In this document: one piece after another, positions 1 to 9,173 of the stretch
How positions within the stretch are numbered: position 1 is the stretch's first letter
Layout: each line of letters opens with the position of its first letter
NCBI GenBank assembly: GCA_947449255.1
Contig: CANFQX010000019.1
Coordinates: forward strand, 1 to 61,969
Length of the DNA: 61,969 nt
From: Pseudobdellovibrionaceae bacterium
Lineage (GTDB): Bacteria; Bdellovibrionota; Bdellovibrionia; Bdellovibrionales; Bdellovibrionaceae
Direction: 5' to 3'
Program-made: the position numbers and the translations under genes
The notes under the pieces: model-generated
Seen by the model: the letters and a program-made list of their open reading frames with translations, nothing else
Database searches by the model: none
Told to the model about the DNA's origin: nothing

Positions 1-224
1 ATCCTGTCTAATTTTGAAACGTACTTTCGTCAAAAAGCGTCTCAATTTTAGAAGGTGTTGGAATAATGAATCAACCAGACCGTTCCTCAAAATAGCCACA
101 CCGTGTCTTGGTGTCATAAATAATGAATAAATGCGGTCTTTTGCGAAAACGAGCTATTGTCTCGTCTCCTGCACTAAAGTAACGATCATGGTCAACCGAA
201 GAGTTAGGTAAGGAGTCGCACACG

Positions 225-1046
225 ATGAACAATGAATATTACCTTTCAAAAAATGGAACACATGTCGGACCCTACACCTTAGAACAGATTCTTGCGAAAG
301 TTGAAACTCATGAGAATCAATGGACGGACTATGTTTTTGACGCAAAAATTGGCGATTGGTTAATGTTGATTGAACACCCTGAGTTTTCAACAAAGTTATC
401 AAGAAAGGCACCTGCCATTCCCGTAATAAAGGCTCCAGATTTATCTGCGAAGGCTTCTGAGGTCCATGATTCAGATGTAGAAAAGCTAAAAGACAAAGAG
501 TGGTTTATCATGAAGGATAACACAAAGTGTGGGCCTTTTTGCTACTTGGATCTTCTGAGTATGCTTCAGAAAAAATCACTGGCTGAATTCGACTTCATTT
601 GGCATGCAAAACTGCCAACTTGGAAGCCGGTCGCTGAAGTTGAAGATTTCAAGCCAGAAGCGATTCGAGCGATCAAAGAACTGCCAGAGCAAGAAGTTTC
701 AGAAATATTTTTTCGACGAAGACATGCGCGTGCAAATTATGGAGCTTCATTGATCATCCATAATAATAAGACCGTTTTTAGAGGTAAAGCCATTGAGATC
801 GGTGCCGGTGGAGCAGGAATTATCATTGATAATCCAAGCTTGCAAACAGGGCAGTCGCTGTTCTTGCACTTTCAGCCAGGACAAGGTGTACCTCCGTTCA
901 ATGCAGTTTGTGAAATTGTGAGCAAAAAGTTTATTGATGGCGGTTATCTTGCCGGTGAAAAAGTTAGCTATGGAGTTAAGTTCACAGCTGTTACTCAAGC
1001 AGTCAGAGAAAGCATAGCCATTTATACTTCAGAAAAAGCCGCGTAA
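225..1046 (+). CDS. Double GYF_2 domain / PilZ domain protein
   Basis: A 273-residue cytoplasmic protein without a signal peptide. Residues 1-55 and about 92-145 look like two copies of the GYF_2-type fold, each with a G-P-Y/F motif followed by a conserved tryptophan (VGPYTL and W45; CGPFCY and W133). Residues 160-270 resemble a PilZ domain. The first c-di-GMP motif, RxxxR, is present (RRHAR, about 165-169). The second, usually D/NxSxxG, reads EIGAGG at 191-196, so nucleotide binding may be weakened or lost. The ATG follows a clear AAGGAG ribosome-binding site. PilZ proteins couple c-di-GMP to motility or surface behaviour; the GYF_2 repeats suggest protein-protein contact. The specific partner is unknown. 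It stands alone, 105 bases before the next gene. Confidence 0.75.
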   Translation: MNNEYYLSKNGTHVGPYTLEQILAKVETHENQWTDYVFDAKIGDWLMLIEHPEFSTKLSRKAPAIPVIKAPDLSAKASEVHDSDVEKLKDKEWFIMKDNTKCGPFCYLDLLSMLQKKSLAEFDFIWHAKLPTWKPVAEVEDFKPEAIRAIKELPEQEVSEIFFRRRHARANYGASLIIHNNKTVFRGKAIEIGAGGAGIIIDNPSLQTGQSLFLHFQPGQGVPPFNAVCEIVSKKFIDGGYLAGEKVSYGVKFTAVTQAVRESIAIYTSEKAA

Positions 1047-1150
1047 ACGGATATTTTTTAAAGTTTGATTTTTATATTTTGACCTAAGTTTATTTTAAAC
1101 TGGCACACGGAACATTTTTTCAGCAGCCTTCTTAATTCAAGGAGTTATGT

Positions 1151-2152
1151 ATGGGAAAACGTCAGATCGTGGGCCAGCTTTTTTTAGTGATCCTGTCGCT
1201 GGTTGCCTTGGGCAATGTCTCCTGCAATCAGAATGTGAAATTCGATTTACCTGCAGCGAGCAACGCTTTTGCGCAAAAAATCATTTATAATAATAAAGTA
1301 GACATTCTTTGGGTGATGGACAATTCGTCATCGATGCTCAATCATCAAAAAAATCTTGGGTCTCAAGTACCAAACTTAGTTGCAAAATTGAATTCTCTAA
1401 AAATGGATTATCAAATGGCTGTGGTCACCAGCAGTATGGGTGGATTGAATCCAAACGGCGGACGATTCACTGGCACTCCTAAAATCTTGAACTCTGGGTC
1501 CTCAAATTTGACCAGTGAATTGGCAACTCGCTTAGTTGTGGGACAAGATGGAAGTGACAACGAACGGGGCCTTGAATCGATGGAGACCGTACTTTCCTCT
1601 GGTTACCAAGCCAATGAAGGAAAAGGTTTTTTACGCAGTGATGCTCTCTTAGTCGTGATTGCTCTGTCAGATGAAGATGACAAAAGCAAGTCGGCTTCTT
1701 CGATAGTTAATTATTACAGCCGTTTCTTAGACAGCATCAAGCAACCCTGGATTGATGGCAGTCGGTCTTGGGTGTTTAACTTTGTTGGAGTCTTAACCTT
1801 GCAGGGAACTTGCACGACAACTTCCTTAGACTACAAAGAGCCAGGTTTAGCCTTCATGGGACTAGCAGATCTATCAGGGGGCACCAAAAGTTCAATTTGT
1901 GCTGCGGATTTGTCACCGGCCGTGTCGGGAATCAGCGCGCGGATTTTTCAAATCCTCACTGATTTCAAATTGAGCAGCAAGCCGATTGAGTCCTCCATCG
2001 TGGTGACTATAAACAATCAAATTATTCCGCGCAGTTCGACTAACGGGTGGGACTACATTGCTGACAAAAACCTTGTCCGTTTTTATGGTGCTTCGGTGCC
2101 GGCGGCAGATGCTTCATTGAAAGTCGATTTCAAACCCGCTGAAGCAAATTGA
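1151..2152 (+). CDS. VWA-domain lipoprotein
   Basis: A 333-residue predicted lipoprotein: a hydrophobic signal segment (residues 8-21) ends at a lipobox-like site with the modified cysteine at residue 25. The mature part begins with a von Willebrand factor A-like fold whose metal site DxSxS is visible at 57-61 (MDNSSSM), followed by a long alternating alpha/beta region. Such domains bind a divalent cation and usually a protein ligand, here presumably in the periplasm or at the outer membrane. A GGAG ribosome-binding site precedes the ATG. The 3' end overlaps the end of the convergent ABC transporter gene by 70 bases. No specific function can be assigned. Confidence 0.75.
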   Translation: MGKRQIVGQLFLVILSLVALGNVSCNQNVKFDLPAASNAFAQKIIYNNKVDILWVMDNSSSMLNHQKNLGSQVPNLVAKLNSLKMDYQMAVVTSSMGGLNPNGGRFTGTPKILNSGSSNLTSELATRLVVGQDGSDNERGLESMETVLSSGYQANEGKGFLRSDALLVVIALSDEDDKSKSASSIVNYYSRFLDSIKQPWIDGSRSWVFNFVGVLTLQGTCTTTSLDYKEPGLAFMGLADLSGGTKSSICAADLSPAVSGISARIFQILTDFKLSSKPIESSIVVTINNQIIPRSSTNGWDYIADKNLVRFYGASVPAADASLKVDFKPAEAN

Positions 2153-3894
2153 TTATAGATCCCGTTGGAATTCATCAACTCAGCATGTGTTCCAATTTCA
2201 ACAACTTCGCCTTGATCCAAGACCACAATGCGATCGCAATGTTCGATCGTAGAAAGTCGATGGGCTATGATGATGCTCGTGCGATCTTTAGTGATCTCTT
2301 GCGTGGCTTGCTGGATGATGTTTTCGCTCTCGGAATCAATATTGGCTGTGGCTTCATCTAAGATTAAAATATCGGGATTGAAGGCAAGAATTCTTGCAAA
2401 GGCGATCAATTGACGTTCACCCACGGACAGGTTTGCACCACGCTCATCAACTAGGCTTGCGAGGTTTCGGCCAGTTCGTTCGAGTACCTTCATGTATCCC
2501 GTCTTTTCGCAGGCCAAGCGCACCCGCTCTTCAGAAATAGACAGATCACCAAGGCTGATGTTTTCTTGAATTGTGCCTTTAAAGATAAAGTTGTCTTGTT
2601 GAACTACGCCAACATGTCGGCGAATTTGTGCTCGTGGTGTGCTTGTTATAGGAATGCCGTCGATCAATATTGAATCTGAGGGAGCATCATAAAATCTTTG
2701 CAGCAAAGAGATGAAAGTTGATTTGCCACTGCCAGTTCGGCCAACAAGGGCGATGGATTCACCGGCCTTAAAGTGAAGATTGATATTTTTTAAAACCCAA
2801 GGCATGTGACTTTCATAGCGAAAGTTGAGGTTGCGAATTTCGATTTCACCTTTGATTTCTGTGTGGCCATGCAAGGAAGGGGCATCGTGTTCGATGGATT
2901 CGTCCATCAAGGTAAAAATCCGCTCTGCACTGGCCAGTGAATTTTGAAACTGCTGGTATTTGTCTAAGATCTCCCTTAATGGAGGTATGAAATCTTGAAT
3001 GTTCATCAAGAAAGCCACTAAAGATCCGATGGCCAAGCTTCCCTGCGAGCTGAGCATTCCGCCAAAATAGAGTGTGGAGGTGATTGTTGCCGCATTAAAA
3101 AGATTGGTGATGGGCTGCATGAGGGCACTGGTTCGAATGGCCAAAAAATTGGTGTCTCGGTATTCATCAGAGAGGGCGCTAAATTTTTTACGGTTTTTAC
3201 GGACTCGGTTGTACAGTTGGACAACTTTGATTCCGTTGAGATTTTCTGCCAGGAAACTATTGATGACGGATAACTTTTTTTTCTGTTCATGCAAGATCAA
3301 GCGAATTTTATTGCTCAAGTAAAGGGACCCCGTGATAAAGATGGGCGCCAGAGCTAGCGAAATAAATGTCAATTTCCAAGATATTAAACCCAAGGCAATA
3401 ACTACGGAACAAATCACGATGAACTGAGTGAAGACGGAGATGACCCCATCAGAAAATAGTTCGCCCAAGGCCGCAACATCATTGGTCAGGCGGGTGACGA
3501 TTCTGCCTGTTGGTGTTTTATTGAAAAACTGCAAAGGAAGCTTTTGAGTGTGTGACAAAAGATCTTCTCTTAAGTGATAAAGCATTCTGTTGCCAAAAAT
3601 TTGAAATAAATAAGTGTTGGCAAAAGACAGAAGAGATTTAAGAACTTCTAGTCCCAAATAAATTGCCGCAATGGTCGTAAAAATTTCGAATTTTTTTTCT
3701 TTGATGCCGTGATCGATGGCATAGCCTATCAGGCTTGGAATAATTCTTGCGATCAAAGCACCGACAAAAACCGCCAGCACGGCGGAAAACAAAAGAAACC
3801 TTTCCCTGCGGGCATAGGGCCACAATCTTTTAAATAATAAAGGATAAGTGATTTTTGTTTTAACGAGATCTTCACTGATGAAGTTACTGCTCAC
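2083..3894 (-). CDS. mdlB: ABC exporter half-transporter, MdlB type
   Basis: An inner-membrane half-transporter of about 603 residues: an exporter-type six-helix membrane domain followed by a nucleotide-binding domain. The Walker A is GRTGSGKST, the signature is the non-consensus LSVGE, Walker B is ILILDEA with the catalytic glutamate, and the switch histidine is in IIAHRLS. An upstream ATG at 3990 exists, but the GTG at 3894 has a good AAGGAA ribosome-binding site and overlaps the stop of the upstream partner by only 11 bases, so I chose it. It pairs with the gene upstream as a heterodimeric multidrug-type exporter like E. coli MdlAB. Substrate unknown. The extreme 3' end overlaps the convergent lipoprotein gene. 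Confidence 0.88.
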   Translation of the reverse strand: MSSNFISEDLVKTKITYPLLFKRLWPYARRERFLLFSAVLAVFVGALIARIIPSLIGYAIDHGIKEKKFEIFTTIAAIYLGLEVLKSLLSFANTYLFQIFGNRMLYHLREDLLSHTQKLPLQFFNKTPTGRIVTRLTNDVAALGELFSDGVISVFTQFIVICSVVIALGLISWKLTFISLALAPIFITGSLYLSNKIRLILHEQKKKLSVINSFLAENLNGIKVVQLYNRVRKNRKKFSALSDEYRDTNFLAIRTSALMQPITNLFNAATITSTLYFGGMLSSQGSLAIGSLVAFLMNIQDFIPPLREILDKYQQFQNSLASAERIFTLMDESIEHDAPSLHGHTEIKGEIEIRNLNFRYESHMPWVLKNINLHFKAGESIALVGRTGSGKSTFISLLQRFYDAPSDSILIDGIPITSTPRAQIRRHVGVVQQDNFIFKGTIQENISLGDLSISEERVRLACEKTGYMKVLERTGRNLASLVDERGANLSVGERQLIAFARILAFNPDILILDEATANIDSESENIIQQATQEITKDRTSIIIAHRLSTIEHCDRIVVLDQGEVVEIGTHAELMNSNGIYNQFASAGLKSTFNEASAAGTEAP

Positions 3895-5659
3895 TGTGAG
3901 TTTCCGTTCCTTGAAAATGTATAATTTTTTGAAATGTCGGACTGGATTGCAAGACCTCTTCGTAAGTGCCCCAAGCCTCTTTGTGTCCATCTTTGAGAAT
4001 CAGCAAGTGATCCACGGTTTTTAAAGAGGACAAGCGATGAGCCACAATAATTCGACTGAATGTCGCAGTCGTCTTAGCCAATTCATTTTCAATGGCTTTT
4101 TCAGTTCGGGTGTCAACAGCACTGAGGGAATCATCCAGGATCAAAACCGGAGTCTGCATAATCAAGCCCCGAGCAATCGTCAGCCGCTGCTTTTGTCCGC
4201 CAGAAAGATTTACGCCACGCTCTCCAAGTTGGGAATCAAACTTCAAGGGCAGCGCATTGATCTCGTCTGTCAGATCAACGACATCAGCCATGCGCAACAC
4301 GGTATCTAAGTGCGCCGGCTCGCTTAAGCCAAAGGTGACATTGTCTTTGAGGCTTTCGCTGAATAAGAAGGCTTCTTGCGGAATCAAAAGAAAGAGACTT
4401 CGCAAGCAATCCAGTGTGATGTTTTCAATGGGAATACCGTTGACCAAAATTTGGCCTTCTTCCAGAGGATAAAGACGGGTCAAGAGATTCACCAGGGTGG
4501 TCTTTCCACTGCCCACGGGGCCCATGATCCCAAGACTTTCTCCCGCGCGCAATTTGAATGAGATGTCTTTAAGGGCATAGACTTCGCAGTTTTTGTATTT
4601 GAAGCTGACATTTCTAAATTCCAAGGTTTCGAATTTAGAAATCACTGTCGTGCCAACATCGTAGATATCAGATTCAGTCAACAGGACCTTTTTAATCCGC
4701 TCAAAAGAGGCATAGCCTTTTTGAAAATTAGAAAAACCCATTCCTAGGGCGGTCATTGGCCAAACCATTTTTTGAATATAGCGATGAAAGGCCACGAAGG
4801 TTCCGATGGTCACAGCTCCTGTGTAGAGGTCTTCCTTAGCAATAAAAAGTAAAATCACACTGCCCGAAGTGACGCCAAATTCCATGACCGGCATGAACAG
4901 GGAGTCCACCTTAGCCACTTTGTTGCAGGCGTGTTCAAACGATGCACTGATTTTATTAAATACCGCAGTCCTGTGGTCTTCTTGTGAAAAGCCCTTGATG
5001 ACCCTAATTCCGCCAATAGTTTCCTGAACAAGGCTGGTCAGTTCTGAAAATTTCTCTTGTTGAATTTTATAATTTTTATTGATGAGCCCCATGACCTTCC
5101 AGATCAGCAGGGGGACCATGGGTAAGAAGATCAAAGTCTTCCAGGTCCAAGACCAATTCAATGAAATCATAATGGGCAGCACGACCAAGATGATAATAAA
5201 ACCATCTGCGAGAACGAGCAAGGCTGGACCAACGGCCTGGCGGAAGGACTGAACATCATTGGTGAGCAAACTCATCAGTTCTCCAACTTGATTCTTGTGA
5301 AAGAAGTTTGGGCCCAATGAAGTTAAGTGATTGAATAATTTTTGGCGGATATGTTCGGCCGCATAAGTGTGAAACTTTCCAAAGTAAGTCCGCCATGAAT
5401 ACCGAGTCAGTGCAAGGCTGCTCATGATGGCCAAAAAGATCAGGCAAGTTCTGGTGATTTCAGTCATCGGAACTAGACCTTCGATTTGGTCAATCGCTGT
5501 TTTCATCACCAAAGGATAAACAGCGTCCAGAGAGTTGGTGATGATTAAAAAGGTCATTCCCAAAACAAAAGGTCTAGGGTTGTGTCTGATATAGAACCAA
5601 ATCGGATGATTATAAAAAGTAGACTCAGCAGTTTTTTTGTTTTTTGCTTGGTTTTGCAT
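3884..5659 (-). CDS. mdlA: ABC exporter half-transporter, MdlA type
   Basis: A 591-residue ABC half-exporter, first gene of a two-gene operon. The N-terminal half is the membrane domain. The C-terminal domain has Walker A GPVGSGKTT, a consensus signature LSGGQ and Walker B LILDDS, in which aspartate replaces the catalytic glutamate; the switch histidine is in IVAHRLS. The non-catalytic Walker B here faces the degenerate signature (LSVGE) of its partner, so the dimer should have one degenerate and one consensus ATP site, as known for MdlAB, TM287/288 and BmrCD. The ATG has no strong ribosome-binding site. It probably exports a lipid-like or drug-like substrate; the identity cannot be read from the sequence. 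Confidence 0.88.
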   Translation of the reverse strand: MQNQAKNKKTAESTFYNHPIWFYIRHNPRPFVLGMTFLIITNSLDAVYPLVMKTAIDQIEGLVPMTEITRTCLIFLAIMSSLALTRYSWRTYFGKFHTYAAEHIRQKLFNHLTSLGPNFFHKNQVGELMSLLTNDVQSFRQAVGPALLVLADGFIIILVVLPIMISLNWSWTWKTLIFLPMVPLLIWKVMGLINKNYKIQQEKFSELTSLVQETIGGIRVIKGFSQEDHRTAVFNKISASFEHACNKVAKVDSLFMPVMEFGVTSGSVILLFIAKEDLYTGAVTIGTFVAFHRYIQKMVWPMTALGMGFSNFQKGYASFERIKKVLLTESDIYDVGTTVISKFETLEFRNVSFKYKNCEVYALKDISFKLRAGESLGIMGPVGSGKTTLVNLLTRLYPLEEGQILVNGIPIENITLDCLRSLFLLIPQEAFLFSESLKDNVTFGLSEPAHLDTVLRMADVVDLTDEINALPLKFDSQLGERGVNLSGGQKQRLTIARGLIMQTPVLILDDSLSAVDTRTEKAIENELAKTTATFSRIIVAHRLSSLKTVDHLLILKDGHKEAWGTYEEVLQSSPTFQKIIHFQGTETHSEQ

Positions 5660-5795
5660 TCAAAAATAATCTATTTAAACCCCGCCCAATCCACAACAAA
5701 ATAGCGCAAAACTCTAAAAACTTTTTTATAGCAAAAGACGGCAATCTGATTTGCTGAAGAGGTGAACCCAATTTAAGCTCACAAAGGAGGTTGTT

Positions 5796-6572
5796 ATGTC
5801 TCAAGTTGACCATTTTCTTGTCGCACTCAAAGAGGCACTGAAAGAAAAAAAGATTAAATATCGAGATCTAGCAAAATCACTGGATTTGAGTGAATCGAGT
5901 ATTAAAAGGCTTCTCACCAGTAAATCCATCAGCCTGCAAAGGATTGAAGACATTTGCAGGACCGCGGACGTCAAATTTTCAGAGTTAGTTAAATCTGTAG
6001 AGAATCTTTATCAGGATCAGTTCCTGCTTTTTACTGAAAAACAAGAGCAGGCCTTAAGTGAAAATCTGCGATTGCTCCATTTCTATATGATGCTTTGTGA
6101 TGGGGCAAGCCCTCAGCAAATTGAAATCGATTATCAAGTTTCACATCCTGAGGTCCAAAAATTTCTTTTTCATTTGGATAAATTAGGACTGCTTGAACTT
6201 CATCTTCACGATAAGGTGAAAATAAAAATGAATGCCCATTTGCGATTTCGTCGCGAAGGACCCATCGGCAGAATCCTCTTTAGTCAAGCTAGAGCGACTT
6301 ATCTAAATTATGACTTTACCTCAGAGGACTACATTCGTCTTTTTACATTGAGAGTCAGCTCCTCAGCTCTAGCTAAGTACAAAGTAAAAATGGATAACAT
6401 TTTAATAGAGCTTCAAGAAACAGCAGAATTCGAAGCCAGGCATGATATCCACGGTGAAGAGATTGGTGTTTTATTCGCATTTCGTCCCTGGCAATATTCA
6501 TTCATGGATGCCTTAAAGTTAAAACCCTCACATCTGGGGGTGAGTACTTCAATGCGAATCGAGTCCGCATAA
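5796..6572 (+). CDS. XRE-family transcriptional regulator
   Basis: A 258-residue DNA-binding regulator. Residues about 8-62 form a Cro/C1-type helix-turn-helix (recognition region SLDLSESSIKRLL). A second region, about 80-150, looks like a winged-helix or effector domain, and the remaining 100 residues are unassigned. The start follows an ideal AAAGGAGG ribosome-binding site. It diverges from the mdlA operon and is followed by a bidirectional terminator. The 3' end of this gene has a degraded copy about 1.7 kb downstream (8083-8204), so the family has duplicated locally. The regulated genes are unknown; mdlAB, divergently placed 136 bases away, is a plausible target by position only. Confidence 0.8.
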   Translation: MSQVDHFLVALKEALKEKKIKYRDLAKSLDLSESSIKRLLTSKSISLQRIEDICRTADVKFSELVKSVENLYQDQFLLFTEKQEQALSENLRLLHFYMMLCDGASPQQIEIDYQVSHPEVQKFLFHLDKLGLLELHLHDKVKIKMNAHLRFRREGPIGRILFSQARATYLNYDFTSEDYIRLFTLRVSSSALAKYKVKMDNILIELQETAEFEARHDIHGEEIGVLFAFRPWQYSFMDALKLKPSHLGVSTSMRIESA

Positions 6573-6631
6573 GATGGTGATTCCATGTTTGATCCAGAGG
6601 TAATTAAATTCCGGCAGAGACGAGATGCCCC

Positions 6632-6667
6632 AAAAAAAAGGCCAGTGATTTCCCTGGCCTTTTTTTA
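6632..6667. terminator. Bidirectional intrinsic terminator
   Basis: A perfect GGCCAG/CTGGCC stem flanked by A and T tracts, lying between the converging ends of the XRE regulator and the aldolase gene. It can serve both strands. Confidence 0.88.
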
Positions 6668-6698
6668 TATTCAATTTTACAGTCCTTGAATTAATAAC

Positions 6699-7778
6699 TT
6701 ACAAAGTATTTACAGAGTTCAGTTCAGCAAAGGCCTGTTCAAGACGTTTTACCATGCTGGATTGACCTGCACGCAACCAGACTCTAGGGTCGTAATATTT
6801 TTTATTTGGTTTATTTTGGTCCTCGGGATTTCCGATTTGTCCTTGCAGATAGCCTTCATTTTTCAAGTAATATTCACGAATGCCATTCCAAGTTGCCCAT
6901 TGTGTGTCTGTGTCGATATTCATTTTCACAACACCATAGCTGATAGATTCTTTAATTTCTTCAGCGCTAGAGCCAGAACCACCATGGAATACAAAATCCA
7001 ATGTGTTTTGCGCTAAACCAAATTTTTCACTGACAAATTTTTGAGAAGCCATTAAAATTTTTGGCGTTAATTTTACGTTCCCAGGCGAATAAACCCCATG
7101 CACATTTCCGAAAGAAGCAGCGATTGTAAAACGCGGACTGATTTTATTTAAAACTTCATAAGCATAAGCAACATCTGCTGGTTGAGTGTAAAGTGCTGCA
7201 TTATCTTTATCAGAATTGTCCACACCATCTTCTTCGCCACCAGTGCAGCCCAATTCAATTTCAAGTGTCATACCCATGCGTGCCATGCGTGTTAAGTATT
7301 TCGCACAGATCTCAATATTTTCATGCAAGGATTCCTCAGAAAGATCCAGCATATGAGAGCTAAAAAGTGGTTTCCCAGTTTTTTCAAAATGTTTTTCACC
7401 CGCATCAAGCAATCCATCAATCCAAGGTAATAACTGTTTAGCAGCATGATCTGTGTGAAGAATAACAGGAACGCCGTAGCGTTCAGCCATCAAATGAACA
7501 TGTTGTGCTCCGCTGATCGCACCTACGATAGCAGCTTCTTGTCCTGGCAGTTTTAAACCTTTTCCAGCAATAAATTGTGCGCCGCCGTTCGAAAATTGCA
7601 CAACCACAGGTGATTTTGCTTTAGCAGCAGCTTCCATCACTGAATTGATAGAATCTGTTCCTACAACGTTCACTGCAGGCAGTGCGCAAGCGTGTGCTTT
7701 GCAGTAAGAAAAAATCTTTTGAACATCATCGCCAGTAACAACACCAGGTTTTACTATATCAGTAATTTTTTGTGACAT
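6699..7778 (-). CDS. fbaA: Class II fructose-bisphosphate aldolase
   Basis: A 359-residue cytoplasmic glycolytic and gluconeogenic enzyme that interconverts fructose 1,6-bisphosphate with dihydroxyacetone phosphate and glyceraldehyde 3-phosphate using zinc. It belongs to the longer FbaA (class IIA) type, with the normal length of about 359. Visible motifs are the zinc/catalytic pair in LHTDHAA (Asp and His near 108-110), the zinc histidines in FGNVHGVY and FVFHGGSGS, and the acidic stretch ELGCTGGEEDG. It is a single-gene unit ending at a strong terminator. Upstream lie two small inverted repeats that may be regulatory. Assignment is secure. Confidence 0.96.
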   Translation of the reverse strand: MSQKITDIVKPGVVTGDDVQKIFSYCKAHACALPAVNVVGTDSINSVMEAAAKAKSPVVVQFSNGGAQFIAGKGLKLPGQEAAIVGAISGAQHVHLMAERYGVPVILHTDHAAKQLLPWIDGLLDAGEKHFEKTGKPLFSSHMLDLSEESLHENIEICAKYLTRMARMGMTLEIELGCTGGEEDGVDNSDKDNAALYTQPADVAYAYEVLNKISPRFTIAASFGNVHGVYSPGNVKLTPKILMASQKFVSEKFGLAQNTLDFVFHGGSGSSAEEIKESISYGVVKMNIDTDTQWATWNGIREYYLKNEGYLQGQIGNPEDQNKPNKKYYDPRVWLRAGQSSMVKRLEQAFAELNSVNTL

Positions 7779-7811
7779 TTGGGGGGCCTTTCCTTGAAGT
7801 TGTCACTTTCT

Positions 7812-7864
7812 AAATTGATCGAGGGAATCTAAATCAATTTTAAAGAAATGTCCGCAAAGGACAT
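7812..7864 (-). promoter_or_regulatory. Inverted repeats upstream of fbaA
   Basis: Two perfect inverted repeats lie within 90 bases upstream of the aldolase start: AAATTGAT/ATCAATTT with a 13-base spacer (7812-7840) and ATGTCC/GGACAT with a 5-base spacer (7848-7864). They could be operator sites or short hairpins. No regulator is identified. Confidence 0.3.
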
Positions 7865-8082
7865 GAAAGTGGACAAGCATTTTTCATGTTAAATTTGAAT
7901 GTAACGACGGTACAAGAGGACCCAGGGAAAAACAACTGTTTGATCACCTGATTTGATGCTTTATTTCAATTTATGAAAAGAAACTGAAATGAGCTGTGGA
8001 TTGGCGTTCTAAGGAGGTTTGACGAGTCATTTGAATAAATAAAAAACCTTTCAGGCTCTGTTTTTTTTAAAATGCAGGTAAA

Positions 8083-8204
8083 TTTTTTTACCATCGAGGT
8101 CAGTCCGTCGGCAATGACTAAGTACAATGTGAAAATGAATGCCTAAGAATAAATACCCTCACATTTGGAGGTGAATCCTTCAATGCGAATCTAATCCGCA
8201 TTAG
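8083..8204 (+). pseudogene. Decayed 3' remnant of an XRE-regulator paralogue
   Basis: The stretch matches two separated parts of the 3' end of the regulator gene at 5796-6572: roughly 6331-6395 and then 6504-6572. Shared words include CTAAGTACAA, ACCCTCACAT, TTCAATGCGAATC and ATCCGCAT. The 114 bases missing between them are bounded in the intact gene by two copies of ATGGAT (6390-6395 and 6504-6509), which suggests a deletion between short direct repeats. The reading frame is no longer open. Same orientation as the intact copy. Confidence 0.7.
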
Positions 8205-8260
8205 CGACCATTTCTGAGACTTAATTTGCAAGGACGTGAGTTTGCAAAGACAGTGAGTCT

Positions 8261-9082
8261 ATGAAATCTCTTTTTACAATTTTAATTTTTTTTATTTTGT
8301 TGCTGGATATTTCTAGTCAGGCTTATGGCGGCTCCATGTTTGAAAGAAAGATCAAATCTGGGCAAATGCTATTCGATGCTCTGATTTCACAGGGGGTCAA
8401 CTATGAGGCCCTCAATTTAACCTTTCAATTGTTTGACTACAACGAAGGCGATATTCCCAACACCAAGTTTGCTGTCATTGTGGACTACTCGATGACATCG
8501 ACAATGAAGCGCCTTTATCTTTTGGATCTGACCACGGGAGTGGTCAGAAGATTTTATGTCTCGCATGGCATAAATACCGGAGTGTTGCAGGGCAGGAGAT
8601 TTGCAAATATTTCTGGATCTTGGAAAAGCTCTCTGGGTTTTTATTATGCCAAGGGAACCTATCAAAGTCCTAAAAATGGATTGACCTTACTGCTGGATGG
8701 AATTGATCGTTCAAACAGCAAAGCAAGATCTCGCGCCATTGTTTTTCATGGGGCCGAGTACGTGACCGAGGATTTTATTTACGACAACAATCGCTTGGGT
8801 TGGAGTGAGGGCTGTTTTTCAGTGCCGCCGGATTCCACCAACTATTTAATTCGCCTGCTGCAAAATGGGAGTATAATTTTCGCTTACCACCGCGATCTGT
8901 TGGCGTACTCAAAGCAATATCCAGAGGAACAGCATTTAAGTGGCCGAGAAGTCGTGCCATCAAATGTAAATTTAAATAGAACTGAGCTAGAAGGCGGGTA
9001 TTATTACGATGGACCCCTGCCAATGCTGCGGCCTGAGCCGCCCCACCTGATTTCGCCGCTGGATTTTTATTTTTTTAATTAA
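8261..9082 (+). CDS. Secreted murein L,D-transpeptidase-like protein
   Basis: A 273-residue exported protein with an N-terminal signal peptide (hydrophobic residues 4-16, cleavage probably near AYGG). The body matches the YkuD_2-type L,D-transpeptidase catalytic family: histidine in VFHGAEYV (H163) and the nucleophile motif SEGC with cysteine C185, followed by FSVPP. Such enzymes form or exchange L,D cross-links in peptidoglycan in the periplasm. In Bdellovibrio, L,D-transpeptidases are known to modify prey wall during bdelloplast formation, so a predatory role is possible but inferred. The ribosome-binding site is weak. It is monocistronic, with 91 bases before hflX. Confidence 0.85.
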   Translation: MKSLFTILIFFILLLDISSQAYGGSMFERKIKSGQMLFDALISQGVNYEALNLTFQLFDYNEGDIPNTKFAVIVDYSMTSTMKRLYLLDLTTGVVRRFYVSHGINTGVLQGRRFANISGSWKSSLGFYYAKGTYQSPKNGLTLLLDGIDRSNSKARSRAIVFHGAEYVTEDFIYDNNRLGWSEGCFSVPPDSTNYLIRLLQNGSIIFAYHRDLLAYSKQYPEEQHLSGREVVPSNVNLNRTELEGGYYYDGPLPMLRPEPPHLISPLDFYFFN

Positions 9083-9173
9083 TTTAAATATCTGATTCTC
9101 AAGAGTATAAGAATATAATTCCTATTCTCGAAGATTACTGGATTTCTGGCTCCAGACCCTGTATCAGTAGCCC

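Larger units (their letters stand above)
7779..8260. other. 482-base gap between divergent fbaA and the L,D-transpeptidase gene
   Basis: No intact gene seen. It contains the two inverted repeats next to fbaA and, at 8083-8204, a remnant of the 3' end of the XRE regulator gene at 5796-6572. An AAGGAGGTT string near 8012 resembles that regulator's ribosome-binding region and might be a trace of the paralogue's 5' end, but this is weak. Confidence 0.5.

Noticed and set aside
1-224. Gene or RNA at the window start
   Set aside because: No frame with a ribosome-binding site and no tRNA-like folding seen; only the leader of the first gene.
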